DNA of 64,000 nucleotides from Corynebacterium sp. ES2730-CONJ (lineage in GTDB: Bacteria; Actinomycetota; Actinomycetes; Mycobacteriales; Mycobacteriaceae), in assembly GCF_024834055.1 (NCBI RefSeq), contig NZ_JANUXZ010000004.1:1-64000 (forward strand), read 5' to 3'. Made by a program: the position numbers and the translations under genes. The notes beneath the pieces were generated by a model that did not search any database, had not been told where the DNA came from, and saw nothing but the letters and a program-made list of their open reading frames with translations. Below, in pieces: positions 52,741 to 61,475 of the stretch (position 1 is the stretch's first letter; each line of letters begins with the position of its first letter).

Positions 52741-53675
52741 CGACGACGCTGACGAGCGAATTCGCTGAGTACGACACCTGCGGCCACGGAGGCATTGAGG
52801 CTTTCTACCCAGCTGGCCATGGGAATACTCATCAGTTCATCACAGTTTTCCCGCACGAGGCGCGAAATCCCTTTTCCTTCGGACCCCACCACGATGACCA
52901 CATTATCGGTGCCATCATAGTTATCTAGCGTGGCATTGCCGCCGGTATCGAGCCCGACCACTTGGTAGCCACTACGTTGGAATTCTTTAATCGTACGGGT
53001 GATATTCGTGGCTTTAGCAACGGGCATTCTCGCAGCGGTACCGGCGGAGGTACGCCAAGCCACTGCGGTCACGGACGCGGACCGGCGCTCAGGGATGACC
53101 ACTCCGTGGCCTCCAAAGGCTGCAACGGATCGGATCACCGCACCCAAGTTACGCGGATCGGTGATATTGTCGAGCACCACAATCATGCCTTTTTCCCCAG
53201 ATTCGCGCACCTTAGTGATGAGATCGTTCACGTCAGCGTATTTATATGGGGGGATTTCTAAACCGATGCCTTGATGCATCCCATTCCCGGTCATCCGGTC
53301 CAACTCGTGGCGAGCTACTTCAATCAGCGGAATCGAACGCGCGTGGGCTATCTGGACCGCCTCACTGAGACGGTTATCATTCCGCGTCCCTTCACTGATA
53401 TACAAGGCCGTGGCTGGTACCCGTGCGTGTAGGCATTCAACCACAGGATTGCGTCCTACGACGAGTTCATGCTGATCATCTTTTTGGTGCCGGCCACTAT
53501 TGCGACGCTCGCGCTCTAGTTTGCGCTTATGGGCCTGATGGTAGACCCGGTCTTCGGCCTTAGGGGTAGGACCTTTTCCGGCTAAGCCACGGCGTCTGAC
53601 TCCGCCCGATCCTTTTTGAGCGCCCTTCTTATTTGTTTTCCGCAAACCGGGACGATTAGGTTGATTACCTGCCAT
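52737..53675 (-). CDS. rlmB: 23S rRNA (guanosine-2'-O-)-methyltransferase RlmB
   Basis: This SPOUT-class enzyme methylates the 2'-O of a 23S rRNA guanosine using SAM. The 312-residue protein has a long basic N-terminal extension (about 1-65), then the RNA-binding domain [16 protein letters not shown] and the knotted domain with [35 protein letters not shown] and [17 protein letters not shown]. The ATG follows AAAGGA. The position just downstream of cysS matches the mycobacterial order. Confidence 0.92.
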   Translation of the reverse strand: MAGNQPNRPGLRKTNKKGAQKGSGGVRRRGLAGKGPTPKAEDRVYHQAHKRKLERERRNSGRHQKDDQHELVVGRNPVVECLHARVPATALYISEGTRNDNRLSEAVQIAHARSIPLIEVARHELDRMTGNGMHQGIGLEIPPYKYADVNDLITKVRESGEKGMIVVLDNITDPRNLGAVIRSVAAFGGHGVVIPERRSASVTAVAWRTSAGTAARMPVAKATNITRTIKEFQRSGYQVVGLDTGGNATLDNYDGTDNVVIVVGSEGKGISRLVRENCDELMSIPMASWVESLNASVAAGVVLSEFARQRRR

Positions 53676-53709
53676 TATTTTGGTCCTTTTGTGTAGTTAA
53701 AAAGCGCGC

Positions 53710-55095
53710 TTAGAGCGACCACTCGGGTCCGTCGGGTGTATCAGTGACGGTGATACCCGCTTGGGCGAGGCGGTCGCGGACTTCGTCGGCAAGCGCAAAA
53801 TTCTTATCCTGCCGCGCCTGAGTGCGGCGCTGCAATTCGGCCTCGATGAGAACCTCGAGAGCATGGTGGGCGGCAGCAGAGTGCTGGTTTTCGCCACGCC
53901 ACTGCTCACTGAGTGGATCGATGCCCAATACGGAGGTCATAGCGCGAACGGTGGCGGCGATTGCGCGTGCGCGTTCGGGGTTTTTCTCTGCCAGCGCCTT
54001 ATTGCCAGCCCGGACCTGGTTGTGAATATCGGCAAGTGCACGCGGAACCGCGAGATCCTCATTCATAGCGGCTTCAAATTCTTCGGTCCACTCTCCAATC
54101 TCCACATCGGGGAAGCGGTGGATGAATGTCTCGATTCGTCGGTAGCCGCTGGCCGCCTCGACAAGTGCCGCTTCTGAGTATTCCAATACGGAGCGGTAGT
54201 GTGCGGATCCTAAATAGTAGCGCAGTTCCACGGGTCGCACTGTGCTGAGGATCTCAGGAACGCTCAGGATATTGCCTAGGGATTTACTCATTTTCTCGCC
54301 CGCTAAGGTCACCCAATGATTATGCATCCAATACTGGGCAAAGCCATCGCCTGCGGCGTGAGATTGAGCAATCTCATTCTCGTGGTGCGGGAATTGTAAA
54401 TCGAGGCCACCTGCGTGGATATCAAATTTTTCTCCGAGATACCAGGTGGCCATCGCGGAGCACTCTAGGTGCCACCCGGGACGCCCGTCGCCCCACGGGG
54501 TCGGCCAGCTCGGCTCACCAGGTTTGCTCGCTTTCCACAGAGCGAAGTCGAGTGGCGATTTCTTGCCTGGATGCTCGGATTCGCACATGTCCATATCTGC
54601 TACTTTATTGCCAGATAGGGAACCATAATCCGAGCCTGCGGCGCTAACCCATGCAGTGACATCGAAATAGACCGAACCTGCGACCGCATAAGCAAAGCCG
54701 CGGTCGATCAGGCGCTGCATATAATCAATCATCTGGGTGATATGTCCGGTTGCGCGCGGCTCTACAGATGGAGGAAGCACACCCAGTTGCTGGTACGCGG
54801 AGGTGAATTCGCGCTCGTAGGTGCTCACCCATTCCCACCACGGCCGATTATTCTCTGCCGCTTTGGTGAGAATTTTATCGTCGATATCAGTGACGTTGCG
54901 TACAAAAGCTACATCGAGCCCTTGGGCTATGAGCCAGCGGCGCAGAATATCGAAGGCAACCCCAGAGCGCACGTGGCCGATATGGGGTTGGCTTTGGGGA
55001 GTGGCACCACACAGGTAGATCGTGGCGTGCCCTGGTTGAAGGGGCTCGAAGTCTCTTAACGTTCGGGTACCTGTGTCAAAGATGCGTAAATTCAC
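53710..55095 (-). CDS. cysS: Cysteine-tRNA ligase
   Basis: CysS charges tRNA-Cys. The 461-residue class-I synthetase has the zinc cysteine in [15 protein letters not shown] (Cys29, HIGH at 38-41) and KMSKS in [12 protein letters not shown] near residue 268. [24 protein letters not shown] (about 206-229) supplies further zinc ligands. MshC, the mycothiol paralogue, also has the class-I core but differs in its entry motif, so I call CysS. It is divided from rlmB by 34 bases, as a pair. Confidence 0.96.
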   Translation of the reverse strand: MNLRIFDTGTRTLRDFEPLQPGHATIYLCGATPQSQPHIGHVRSGVAFDILRRWLIAQGLDVAFVRNVTDIDDKILTKAAENNRPWWEWVSTYEREFTSAYQQLGVLPPSVEPRATGHITQMIDYMQRLIDRGFAYAVAGSVYFDVTAWVSAAGSDYGSLSGNKVADMDMCESEHPGKKSPLDFALWKASKPGEPSWPTPWGDGRPGWHLECSAMATWYLGEKFDIHAGGLDLQFPHHENEIAQSHAAGDGFAQYWMHNHWVTLAGEKMSKSLGNILSVPEILSTVRPVELRYYLGSAHYRSVLEYSEAALVEAASGYRRIETFIHRFPDVEIGEWTEEFEAAMNEDLAVPRALADIHNQVRAGNKALAEKNPERARAIAATVRAMTSVLGIDPLSEQWRGENQHSAAAHHALEVLIEAELQRRTQARQDKNFALADEVRDRLAQAGITVTDTPDGPEWSL

Positions 55096-55152
55096 ACCAT
55101 CAGTCTAGATTATCCACCCCATAACCGCATGTATCAGATCGTTCGATAAAAA

Positions 55153-55180
55153 TTCCCCTAGCGCTTATACGCTAGGGGAA
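55153..55180 (-). terminator. Terminator after the PTS operon
   Basis: An 11-bp perfect stem TTCCCCTAGCG (55153-55163) with CGCTAGGGGAA (55170-55180) closes a 6-base loop; on the minus strand TTTTTATCG follows. Confidence 0.9.
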
Positions 55181-55195
55181 GGGCCTTTATTAATG

Positions 55196-55681
55196 TTAGG
55201 CAAGGGAAACAGTTGCGATCTCGTCCTGGGCCGAGGCTCTGTTGGCATTTACTACCACAGATTTGACCTGCTTCTTATTGGTCATTACCACAGGCGTCAC
55301 AAGGTCTTTCCCAGCGGCGCGCACTGCTGCGGCATCCACTCGAATAATAGGTTGACCAGCAGTAACTTTGTCGCCCTTTGCGGCTAATTGGCTAAAGCCT
55401 TCGCCCTTGAGCTCCACCGTATCGAGGCCAATATGGACCAGCACCTCGAGGCCTTCATCAGTTTTGAGTGCGAAGGCATGCAGGGTTTTGAACAAGGTTG
55501 CAATGGTACCGGTGACGGGGCTGAGAACTTCAAAGGTTTCGATATTCTCATCGGGGACCACGGCGAAGCCTTCGCCCAACATGCCGCCTGCAAAAACCGC
55601 ATCCGGCACTTGGTCGATGGGTATGACTGCACCAGAAAATGGAGCGCTGAGCTTAACTTTCTTCTTGCCGAATCCAAACAC
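55196..55681 (-). CDS. PTS system glucose-type EIIA component
   Basis: This soluble phosphocarrier accepts phosphate from HPr and passes it to EIIB. The 161-residue protein has the EIIA-Glc fold, with FSGAVIPIDQVPDAVFAGGM (about 15-34), SPVTGTIATLFKTLHAF carrying His68, and VLVHIGLDTVELKGEGF with the active-site His83. The start is GTG, sharing one base with the nagE stop, so the genes are coupled. In many corynebacteria EIIA is fused to the sugar permease; here it is separate. Confidence 0.93.
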   Translation of the reverse strand: MFGFGKKKVKLSAPFSGAVIPIDQVPDAVFAGGMLGEGFAVVPDENIETFEVLSPVTGTIATLFKTLHAFALKTDEGLEVLVHIGLDTVELKGEGFSQLAAKGDKVTAGQPIIRVDAAAVRAAGKDLVTPVVMTNKKQVKSVVVNANRASAQDEIATVSLA

Positions 55682-57273
55682 TAGATTTCCTTTTCTCCTT
55701 CGAGAGCCACCTGATGGCCCTTGAGTTGGCGGGCTACCTCGTCGTAGACGAATTGCACCTTCGGCCCAATGATCACCTGAACATTTTTCTGCGATGGGCG
55801 GATAACTCCCGCGACCCCGGCGCGCTTAATAACTTGTTCGGACACCTGGGTATTATCTTTAACAACTACACGTAGACGGGTTGCACAGTAGTCGATATTC
55901 TCCACATTGGAGCCACCACCGAGGCCATCGATGATGATGCGGGAGGCCGTTGCAACTTCTTCGTCGGTGTCCATGGTAGCTTCCGAAACCTCGGTATCTT
56001 CATCTTCGCGGCCAGGAGTGCGCATATTGAGCCATCCGATGAGGGCGTAGAAGACGAAATAGTACACCGCGAAATAGACCACACCCATAACGAGTAGCAT
56101 CCACCACTCGTTGGCCAGCGGGTTCTGCGAGGAGAGCGCCATATCCACAGCGCCTGCGGAGAAGCCGAAACCGGCGGTCCAGTTCATCGAGGCGGCGATA
56201 GCCACCGAGATGCCGGTGAGTAATGCGTGGACTAAGAAGAGCAACGGGGCCACGAACATAAAGGAGAATTCAAGAGGCTCGGTCACCCCGGTAAAGAAGG
56301 AAGCAAGAGCGCCTGCCATCATCAGGGAACCGACGACTTTACGACGCTCAGGGCGAGCGCGCAGCGTGATAGCAAGAGCAGCACCTGGCAAGCCGAACAT
56401 CATGACTGGGAAGAAACCAGCCTGGTAACGACCAACGTATCCGACCGCTTCGCAGACGGTACCGGTCCAATTGCCCGGGCAGGAGGCAGCGTCGGTGGCG
56501 CTAGCGGCAGCGGCGATTGTTTCTCCACCCTTAAGGAAGTTGCCGATATCGTTGATACCAATGACGTCGAACCAGAAGATCGAGTTCAAAGCGTGATGCA
56601 AACCGGTGGGGATCAGAAGCCGGTTAGCAAAACCGTAGATGCCGGCGCCAAGTGCGCCGAGACTTTGAATGGACTCACCGAAGTCGAAGAGGATGTGATA
56701 GACGAAAGGCCAGACGATATAGAGAATGCCGGCGAGCACGATAGAGAAGATCGAAGTGAGGATCGGCACTAAGCGACGGCCGGAGAAAAAGGCCAGGTAA
56801 TCGGGAAGTTTGGTGTTGTGGAAACGGTTATAGACCCACGAGGCGAGGATGCCGACGATAATGCCAAAGAGGACATTTTTATTTCCTACCGCACCCCACC
56901 CGTAGGAGAGCCATTCGAGTTTGCCTGCCCCGTCAAGAGAATCAACATCGATGCCCTTATAGCCAGCGACGGCGCTGGCATTGAGCAAACTTGTTACTGT
57001 CATAAACCCGATAAAGCCGGAGAGGGCGGCGGCGCCATTGGAATCCTTGGCGAGGCCGTAGGAAATAGCCACGGCGAAGATGAGGCCGAGGTTATCAAGC
57101 ACGGCTGCCCCGGATTTGATGAGGATGGCGGCTGCAAGGCTGTTTTCTCCCCACCCATTCGGGTCAATCCAATAACCGATACCCATAAGCAGAGCGGCGA
57201 CCGGCAGGACGGCGACAGCTCCCATCAAAGCTTTACCGAGTTTCTGCAGACCGGTAAAGACTGCGTCTTTCAT
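55681..57273 (-). CDS. nagE: PTS N-acetylglucosamine-type EIICB permease
   Basis: This imports and phosphorylates the sugar. The 530-residue protein is EIIC (about 1-400, ten helices) then EIIB (about 445-520). Substrate motifs RLLIPTGLHHALNSIFWFDV (about 218-237) and RYQAGFFPVMMFGLPGAA fit N-acetylglucosamine-type permeases rather than glucose type. The phosphorylated EIIB cysteine is Cys463 in NIDYCATRLRVVV. The ATG follows AAAGGA. The operon order is PRD antiterminator, nagE, EIIA. The sugar is inferred from motif likeness; glucosamine or a related sugar is possible. Confidence 0.87.
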   Translation of the reverse strand: MKDAVFTGLQKLGKALMGAVAVLPVAALLMGIGYWIDPNGWGENSLAAAILIKSGAAVLDNLGLIFAVAISYGLAKDSNGAAALSGFIGFMTVTSLLNASAVAGYKGIDVDSLDGAGKLEWLSYGWGAVGNKNVLFGIIVGILASWVYNRFHNTKLPDYLAFFSGRRLVPILTSIFSIVLAGILYIVWPFVYHILFDFGESIQSLGALGAGIYGFANRLLIPTGLHHALNSIFWFDVIGINDIGNFLKGGETIAAAASATDAASCPGNWTGTVCEAVGYVGRYQAGFFPVMMFGLPGAALAITLRARPERRKVVGSLMMAGALASFFTGVTEPLEFSFMFVAPLLFLVHALLTGISVAIAASMNWTAGFGFSAGAVDMALSSQNPLANEWWMLLVMGVVYFAVYYFVFYALIGWLNMRTPGREDEDTEVSEATMDTDEEVATASRIIIDGLGGGSNVENIDYCATRLRVVVKDNTQVSEQVIKRAGVAGVIRPSQKNVQVIIGPKVQFVYDEVARQLKGHQVALEGEKEI

Positions 57274-57285
57274 GATCTGTCCTTT

Positions 57286-58158
57286 CTATAGTTGAGGTGC
57301 CGACATATGATGATCCTGCATCAGCCCGTGGAGGAAAACCGCGAGATAAGCAGCTTCTCCACCGGCTGTGGGAGGAAAATCAGGGCTACCGAGAATACGG
57401 CAGATAAGCTGCCGTGCGAGGGAATATTCTGTATGCAATTGTTGGGCAATCACGGGTTGAGCTGCATTGCTGCGTACTATTCCCCCGCGAAGTCGACGAA
57501 TCAGGCGAGCGATGGTGGGCTCGAGCCCGGAATCGAAATGGTCAAGATCATAAGCCGATAGATTCAAACCTTCGCGAATAAATCGAAGATATGAGGCGAG
57601 TTCATTAGCGGCGGCTAGGGAATTACGCACACTGGTTCCGCTGAGGGCGGCATTGAGGTGCAGCGCAATAAAGCCAGCTTCGCTCTTGGGCAGGGGTGTC
57701 CCGTCCAGCTGAGAATTGATATATTGCAACATCACCTCAGCGGCGGAGTACTCCAAGGGGAAAACCGCTCGAATTTCCCCGGTAATACCATTGCTGAGTA
57801 ATTCATCTCGTTGCGCTCGTTCTAGGGCGAAGACGAGGTGCTCAACTAACAGAACATAGACGCTGGGATGAAGGGGCCCTAAAATATCGGTGGCGAGATC
57901 CAAGGCTTGGGAAAAATGTTCGATGAACTCGGTATCTATGGCATTTAATGATTCGAAGAATTGCGCTTGCTCTGGGCTGAGGTGGACGAAGCGTTGGTGC
58001 TGCGCTGAGAATGTGATGATATCGCCTGATTTGGCTTGGAAACCCACACCCTTAGCCACGAGGACCTGAGGGATCGTGCCCACGGTGACGAGGACAGCGT
58101 TATTACTCAGTACGCGCTTGATTTGGGCGGACTCAGTGGGGTTTAGGGTATCACTCAC
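57286..58158 (-). CDS. BglG/LicT-family PRD transcriptional antiterminator
   Basis: These RNA-binding proteins stop terminator formation in PTS leaders when their sugar is present, through phosphorylation of histidines in two PRD domains. The 290-residue protein has a CAT RNA-binding domain (about 10-65, IKRVLSNNAVLVTV), PRD1 (about 75-180; LVEHLVFALERAQR near 105) and PRD2 (about 185-280; AEVMLQYINSQLDG precedes KSEAGFIALHLNAAL). The start is GTG. It lies 12 bases before nagE. A RAT-like RNA motif is visible in its own leader, so autoregulation is likely. Confidence 0.9.
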   Translation of the reverse strand: MSDTLNPTESAQIKRVLSNNAVLVTVGTIPQVLVAKGVGFQAKSGDIITFSAQHQRFVHLSPEQAQFFESLNAIDTEFIEHFSQALDLATDILGPLHPSVYVLLVEHLVFALERAQRDELLSNGITGEIRAVFPLEYSAAEVMLQYINSQLDGTPLPKSEAGFIALHLNAALSGTSVRNSLAAANELASYLRFIREGLNLSAYDLDHFDSGLEPTIARLIRRLRGGIVRSNAAQPVIAQQLHTEYSLARQLICRILGSPDFPPTAGGEAAYLAVFLHGLMQDHHMSAPQL

Positions 58159-58226
58159 GGTAGAAACGCCTTCAATAGAGACTTAGCTAAAGGTATGCCA
58201 AGTGCTGGGAAACGTTCGCTTACCTC

Positions 58227-58270
58227 GGTTATGCCTGATCCAGCTATGCTGCTATCTGGTCAGTGACACC
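58227..58270 (-). promoter_or_regulatory. Candidate RAT (ribonucleic antiterminator) element
   Basis: On the minus strand the RNA reads GGUGUCACUGACCAG at its 5' side and CUGGAUCAGGCAUAACC at its 3' side, about 70-110 bases before the antiterminator start. GG/CC, an asymmetric loop, two pairs, a UCA/G loop and CUGA/UCAG pairs mimic the RAT fold, but with an extended upper stem (CCAG/CUGG). I see no clear terminator overlapping it, so this is a candidate only. Confidence 0.4.
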
Positions 58271-58589
58271 CAAAGTTGTTTGTATTATGTATCGATAAAT
58301 GAATAAAACTCAAGGGAGGGGTGTTAGATTTTGCGGACTTTTACCCCCAACTGTGACCTATACGCAGAAATGCCTTTATCTGAGCGTCCATTTAACTGCC
58401 TTTAGTTATTAAAGTACTTAAATCTTTAGGTAACCATGCTTGATAGCCACTGGATGAAGGCTAGCGCCCCATCGCTGGCTCTTATCGCCGACTGCTCTTA
58501 GCGCACATGTCCCACCAGCGAGCGCACTCGATTCGCCGCTTCCTTTCCGGCGCAGATATCAACCCACCTAGAATCGTTCGGCTTCTCGA
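58271..58589. other. Intergenic region upstream of the PTS operon
   Basis: About 320 bases hold the presumed PTS promoter. Two RamA-like runs occur: AGGGGT (58317-58322) and ACCCCCA (58343-58349), 20 bases apart. I see no gene and no strong ispF terminator. Confidence 0.45.
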
Positions 58590-59075
58590 TCAGTCTGCTA
58601 CCCATACCACCGCGGTTGCGATGGCTGCCCGACCCTCGCCGCGTCCGGTAAAGCCCATATGGTCGGTGGTGGTGGCCGATAACGACACTGGGGCGCCTAC
58701 GATCGTCGACATTTTCGCTTCGGCTTCTTCGCGCCTGGGCCCCATCTTCGGGGTCTGTCCCACTAATTGCACAGCGGCGTTACCGATCACGAAACCCTTA
58801 GACTCAAGCAGCTCACGGCATTCTTTCAACAATCTAGCACCGGAGACATTGTCATATTCTTTGCGGCCTACTCCAACGAAGGATCCAAGATCGCCAAGAT
58901 TCGCCGCTGAGAGGAGGGCGTCGACAAGAGCGTGCGCCACGACATCACCATCGGAATGTCCCTCGCAGCCGGATTCGTGGGGGAATAACAGACAGGCTAT
59001 CCAGCATGGTTGAGCGGAATCGATCTGGTGGGCGTCGGTTGCGATTCCAACACGGGGGATTATGGGCTTAGTCAT
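58590..59075 (-). CDS. ispF: 2-C-methyl-D-erythritol 2,4-cyclodiphosphate synthase
   Basis: IspF cyclises CDP-ME-2-phosphate in the MEP isoprenoid pathway. The 161-residue protein starts [19 protein letters not shown], with Asp and His of the DAH zinc motif, then [27 protein letters not shown] and [14 protein letters not shown] near the end. The ATG at 59075 overlaps the ispD stop by 8 bases; the longer frame reaching 59360 lies inside ispD and is not real. It is the last of carD-ispD-ispF on this strand. Confidence 0.93.
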   Translation of the reverse strand: MTKPIIPRVGIATDAHQIDSAQPCWIACLLFPHESGCEGHSDGDVVAHALVDALLSAANLGDLGSFVGVGRKEYDNVSGARLLKECRELLESKGFVIGNAAVQLVGQTPKMGPRREEAEAKMSTIVGAPVSLSATTTDHMGFTGRGEGRAAIATAVVWVAD

Positions 59076-59835
59076 CGGGGACCTCAAATATTGTCGGTTC
59101 CGCCTCATCAGTGACGGCTTTGGCCAGCATATAGTCGATGGGAGTGGTGATTTTAAAGGCCATGGGGTCACCCGCCACACAACTAATAGGCACCCCAAAC
59201 CACTCCATGAGGGAGGCATCATCGGTGGCCTGGAAGTGCGGTGGCCCAGAAAAGTAGGCTGCATTCGCCGCGCGAGCTGTTTGAAGGTCGAGACCTTGCG
59301 GGGTTTGCACTGCTCGTAAGCTCTCGCGGTCGAGGGTGCGCTCCACGGTATCGCCTTCAACCACCTTGATGGTATCTGTTACAGGCAGCACCGGGATTAC
59401 TGCTTTATACCCTTGCAAAACGGCCCGCGCCACCCTGGCAATCATGCCGGGCGGTGTGAGAGCGCGCGCTGCGTCGTGGACGAGCACAACCGCTTCTGGG
59501 TACGCGATCGCTTGGATCCCCTCCCACACTGAATCAGCCCGTTCACCACCGCCAAAAACTAAGCGCACGGGTATTTCAGCGTGAAGCAGACCAGCTCGCT
59601 CCAGAATCGCATGAGCATGTGCTTCCATCGCTGGGCTAATGATAACGATGACTTCATCGACAACACCAGAGTAAATCATGGCGCGTACTGAGCGCTCGAT
59701 GAGGGTTTTCCCCCGTAGTGCCACATAGGCTTTGGGAAGATCAGCGCCAAGACGTGAGCCCTTGCCCGCCGCTGCGATAAGAGCCACCACAGGACGGGCA
59801 GGAAGCTGAGTTACCTGATCTACACGACCACCCAT
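59068..59835 (-). CDS. ispD: 2-C-methyl-D-erythritol 4-phosphate cytidylyltransferase
   Basis: IspD adds CMP to methylerythritol phosphate. The 255-residue protein has the nucleotide motif [23 protein letters not shown] (about 18-40), [14 protein letters not shown] (about 116-129), TPQGLDL and [12 protein letters not shown]. It is 17 bases downstream of carD, and ispF overlaps its end, so the three genes likely form one transcript, as in mycobacteria. The initiator has no strong ribosome site; an in-frame GTG at codon 5 could also serve. Confidence 0.95.
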   Translation of the reverse strand: MGGRVDQVTQLPARPVVALIAAAGKGSRLGADLPKAYVALRGKTLIERSVRAMIYSGVVDEVIVIISPAMEAHAHAILERAGLLHAEIPVRLVFGGGERADSVWEGIQAIAYPEAVVLVHDAARALTPPGMIARVARAVLQGYKAVIPVLPVTDTIKVVEGDTVERTLDRESLRAVQTPQGLDLQTARAANAAYFSGPPHFQATDDASLMEWFGVPISCVAGDPMAFKITTPIDYMLAKAVTDEAEPTIFEVPDD

Positions 59836-59852
59836 CGTTATATTTTGGGGTC

Positions 59853-60437
59853 CTAGTCTTTATCGTCGAAGCTCAGATCGTCGAGTTCCACGGGTGTGTC
59901 ATCGAGATCTTTGGACTCTTGATCGGCCTGGGGGGATACCATCTGGTGGCGGATGATCGTGGCATCCACGTCAGCGAGGATATCTTCTGCCTGTTTCTCA
60001 TCTTTAATCTGCGCAAGCGCTAATTCACCTACCAGAACCTGGCGCGCCTTTGCCAACATCCGCTTCTCGCCAGCGGATAGGCCCTTCCCCTGATCGCGGC
60101 GCCATAAATCGCGCACAACTTCGGCTACCTTATTAACATCACCCGAGGCCAGGCGTTCCTGATTGGCTTTAAAGCGCCTGGACCAGTTACCTGCTTCCTC
60201 GACGTCGGTTTCACGCAGGAAACCAAAGACTTTTTGCAGTCCAGCATCGTCGACTACATCTCTGACCCCGACACGCTCGGTATTCTTGGATGGTACGCGC
60301 ACGACTAAATCAGACTGATGAATCTGCAGGACGAGATATTCAACGGTTTCACCGTTCATCTCGCGCTCTTCGATCGCCTCAATGACGGCTGCACCGTGGT
60401 GCGGATAAACTACGGTATCGCCGACTTTGAAATCCAT
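59853..60437 (-). CDS. carD: CarD-family RNA polymerase-binding regulator
   Basis: CarD binds the RNA polymerase beta subunit and stabilises open promoter complexes, notably at rRNA promoters. The 194-residue protein starts [20 protein letters not shown], the RNA-polymerase-interaction fold (about 1-60), and has the DNA-binding helical C-terminal part with [18 protein letters not shown] choose the ATG at 60437, with AGGAG 8 bases upstream; the frame runs to 60488 without family likeness. It is the first gene of carD-ispD-ispF and divergent from the LpqE-like gene. Confidence 0.95.
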   Translation of the reverse strand: MDFKVGDTVVYPHHGAAVIEAIEEREMNGETVEYLVLQIHQSDLVVRVPSKNTERVGVRDVVDDAGLQKVFGFLRETDVEEAGNWSRRFKANQERLASGDVNKVAEVVRDLWRRDQGKGLSAGEKRMLAKARQVLVGELALAQIKDEKQAEDILADVDATIIRHQMVSPQADQESKDLDDTPVELDDLSFDDKD

Positions 60438-60849
60438 AACCAAGTCTCCTTTATGAGCAAATTTACTTCGGGCTACAATCTTTTCCACATCATCTCAGCT
60501 GTCAACCCAGCATTATTGCTAAGCGGTGGCGATTGAAAAAGCGCGCAGTGACCAAATCTTTTCATATACTAACACGTCACAACAACGGGAAATGGATACG
60601 AGGAGGTGGCCTTTGCTCGCGGGCTACTGGATATCTCTTCTCAGAGAAGATCAGAATATTATTTAGCTCACAGTTTTTCTGTCTATTCCGTCTTTCCATT
60701 GACCCCACATCACACCTTTTAACCACAAAAGTGAAGGCGTCGTCCTAGCTACCGGCTAAAGTGGTAGAGAATCACTATAATTTTCTACCAGCTCAAGAAT
60801 TTTGTAGCTCCACAGCCATGAACATACCTTTAATTGGAGGACGCGTACC
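60438..60849. other. Divergent promoter region between carD and lpqE
   Basis: About 410 AT-rich bases contain both start regions. The lpqE GTG has GGAGG at 60836-60840. No gene is supportable. A TCTTCTC/GAGAAGA inverted repeat lies near 60635-60650; its role is unknown. Confidence 0.45.
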
Positions 60850-61404
60850 GTGAAGCCTTTTAAATCCACTCGCCGGCTTAGTGCCGCTCTTGTACTTGCC
60901 AGCGCTTCGGCCATGGTTCTATCCGCTTGCTCGGCAGGTCAGATCTCTCAGACCTCCAGTCAGGTAGCGGCGGTTGATGGTGCTTCAGCTGAATCCTCCA
61001 ACGGCGCTATCGCGGTGCGCGACGTGACCGTTCAGGTTGCCCCCGATGGCACCGCTGGGGTGAAATTTACTGCTATTAACCAAGACGACACCAATGCTGA
61101 TCACACCCTGAAATCCGTCAGCATCGATGGTGTGGAGGCAAGCCTTAAAGGCGATAGCTCTTTAAAGCACGGGTGTAGCTTGGTAGCTAATATCCCCTCT
61201 GAAATGAAGAAATTGGTCGAACCTAAGGGCGCTTGCGTCAACCATATCAGCACCACCATTGCTAACCCGGGCTTTTCCTACGGCGGCACCAAAGAGGTGA
61301 CTTTCGTCTTCGACGATTCCACGATCGTGGTTGATGCCACCACTGCGGCCCCCGTACTCGAATCTGGCCAGCACGACCGCGAACACAGCCATACCGAGCA
61401 CTAA
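60850..61404 (+). CDS. lpqE: LpqE-like secreted lipoprotein
   Basis: The 184-residue protein starts with GTG after GGAGG and has a lipoprotein signal ending LSACS (Cys27). The mature part is beta-rich (AIAVRDVTVQVAPDGTAGVKF near 53-73) with two further cysteines (about 108 and 128), and ends in a His-rich tail (HDREHSHTEH). Those histidines and the resemblance to LpqE suggest metal binding, as in copper-chaperone-like PCuAC proteins, which is inference. In M. tuberculosis lpqE lies between carD and radA, as here. Confidence 0.82.
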   Translation: MKPFKSTRRLSAALVLASASAMVLSACSAGQISQTSSQVAAVDGASAESSNGAIAVRDVTVQVAPDGTAGVKFTAINQDDTNADHTLKSVSIDGVEASLKGDSSLKHGCSLVANIPSEMKKLVEPKGACVNHISTTIANPGFSYGGTKEVTFVFDDSTIVVDATTAAPVLESGQHDREHSHTEH

Positions 61405-61418
61405 TATTCTTTCCTTTG

Positions 61419-61452
61419 CTGCGCTGATCGCTTCGATGAGCGCAGTGTTTTT
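61419..61452 (+). terminator. Terminator after lpqE
   Basis: CTGCGCT (61419-61425) pairs with AGCGCAG (61439-61445), with an inner ATCG/CGAT stem, followed by TGTTTTTTT. radA begins 24 bases later, so it may rely on read-through or a promoter overlapping this region. Confidence 0.85.
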
Positions 61453-61475
61453 TTGACCTTTGTAAGGTAGAGGCT

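Noticed and set aside
58507-59013. Long plus-strand frame across ispF
   Set aside because: It is the antisense shadow of ispF; the minus-strand frame carries all family motifs.
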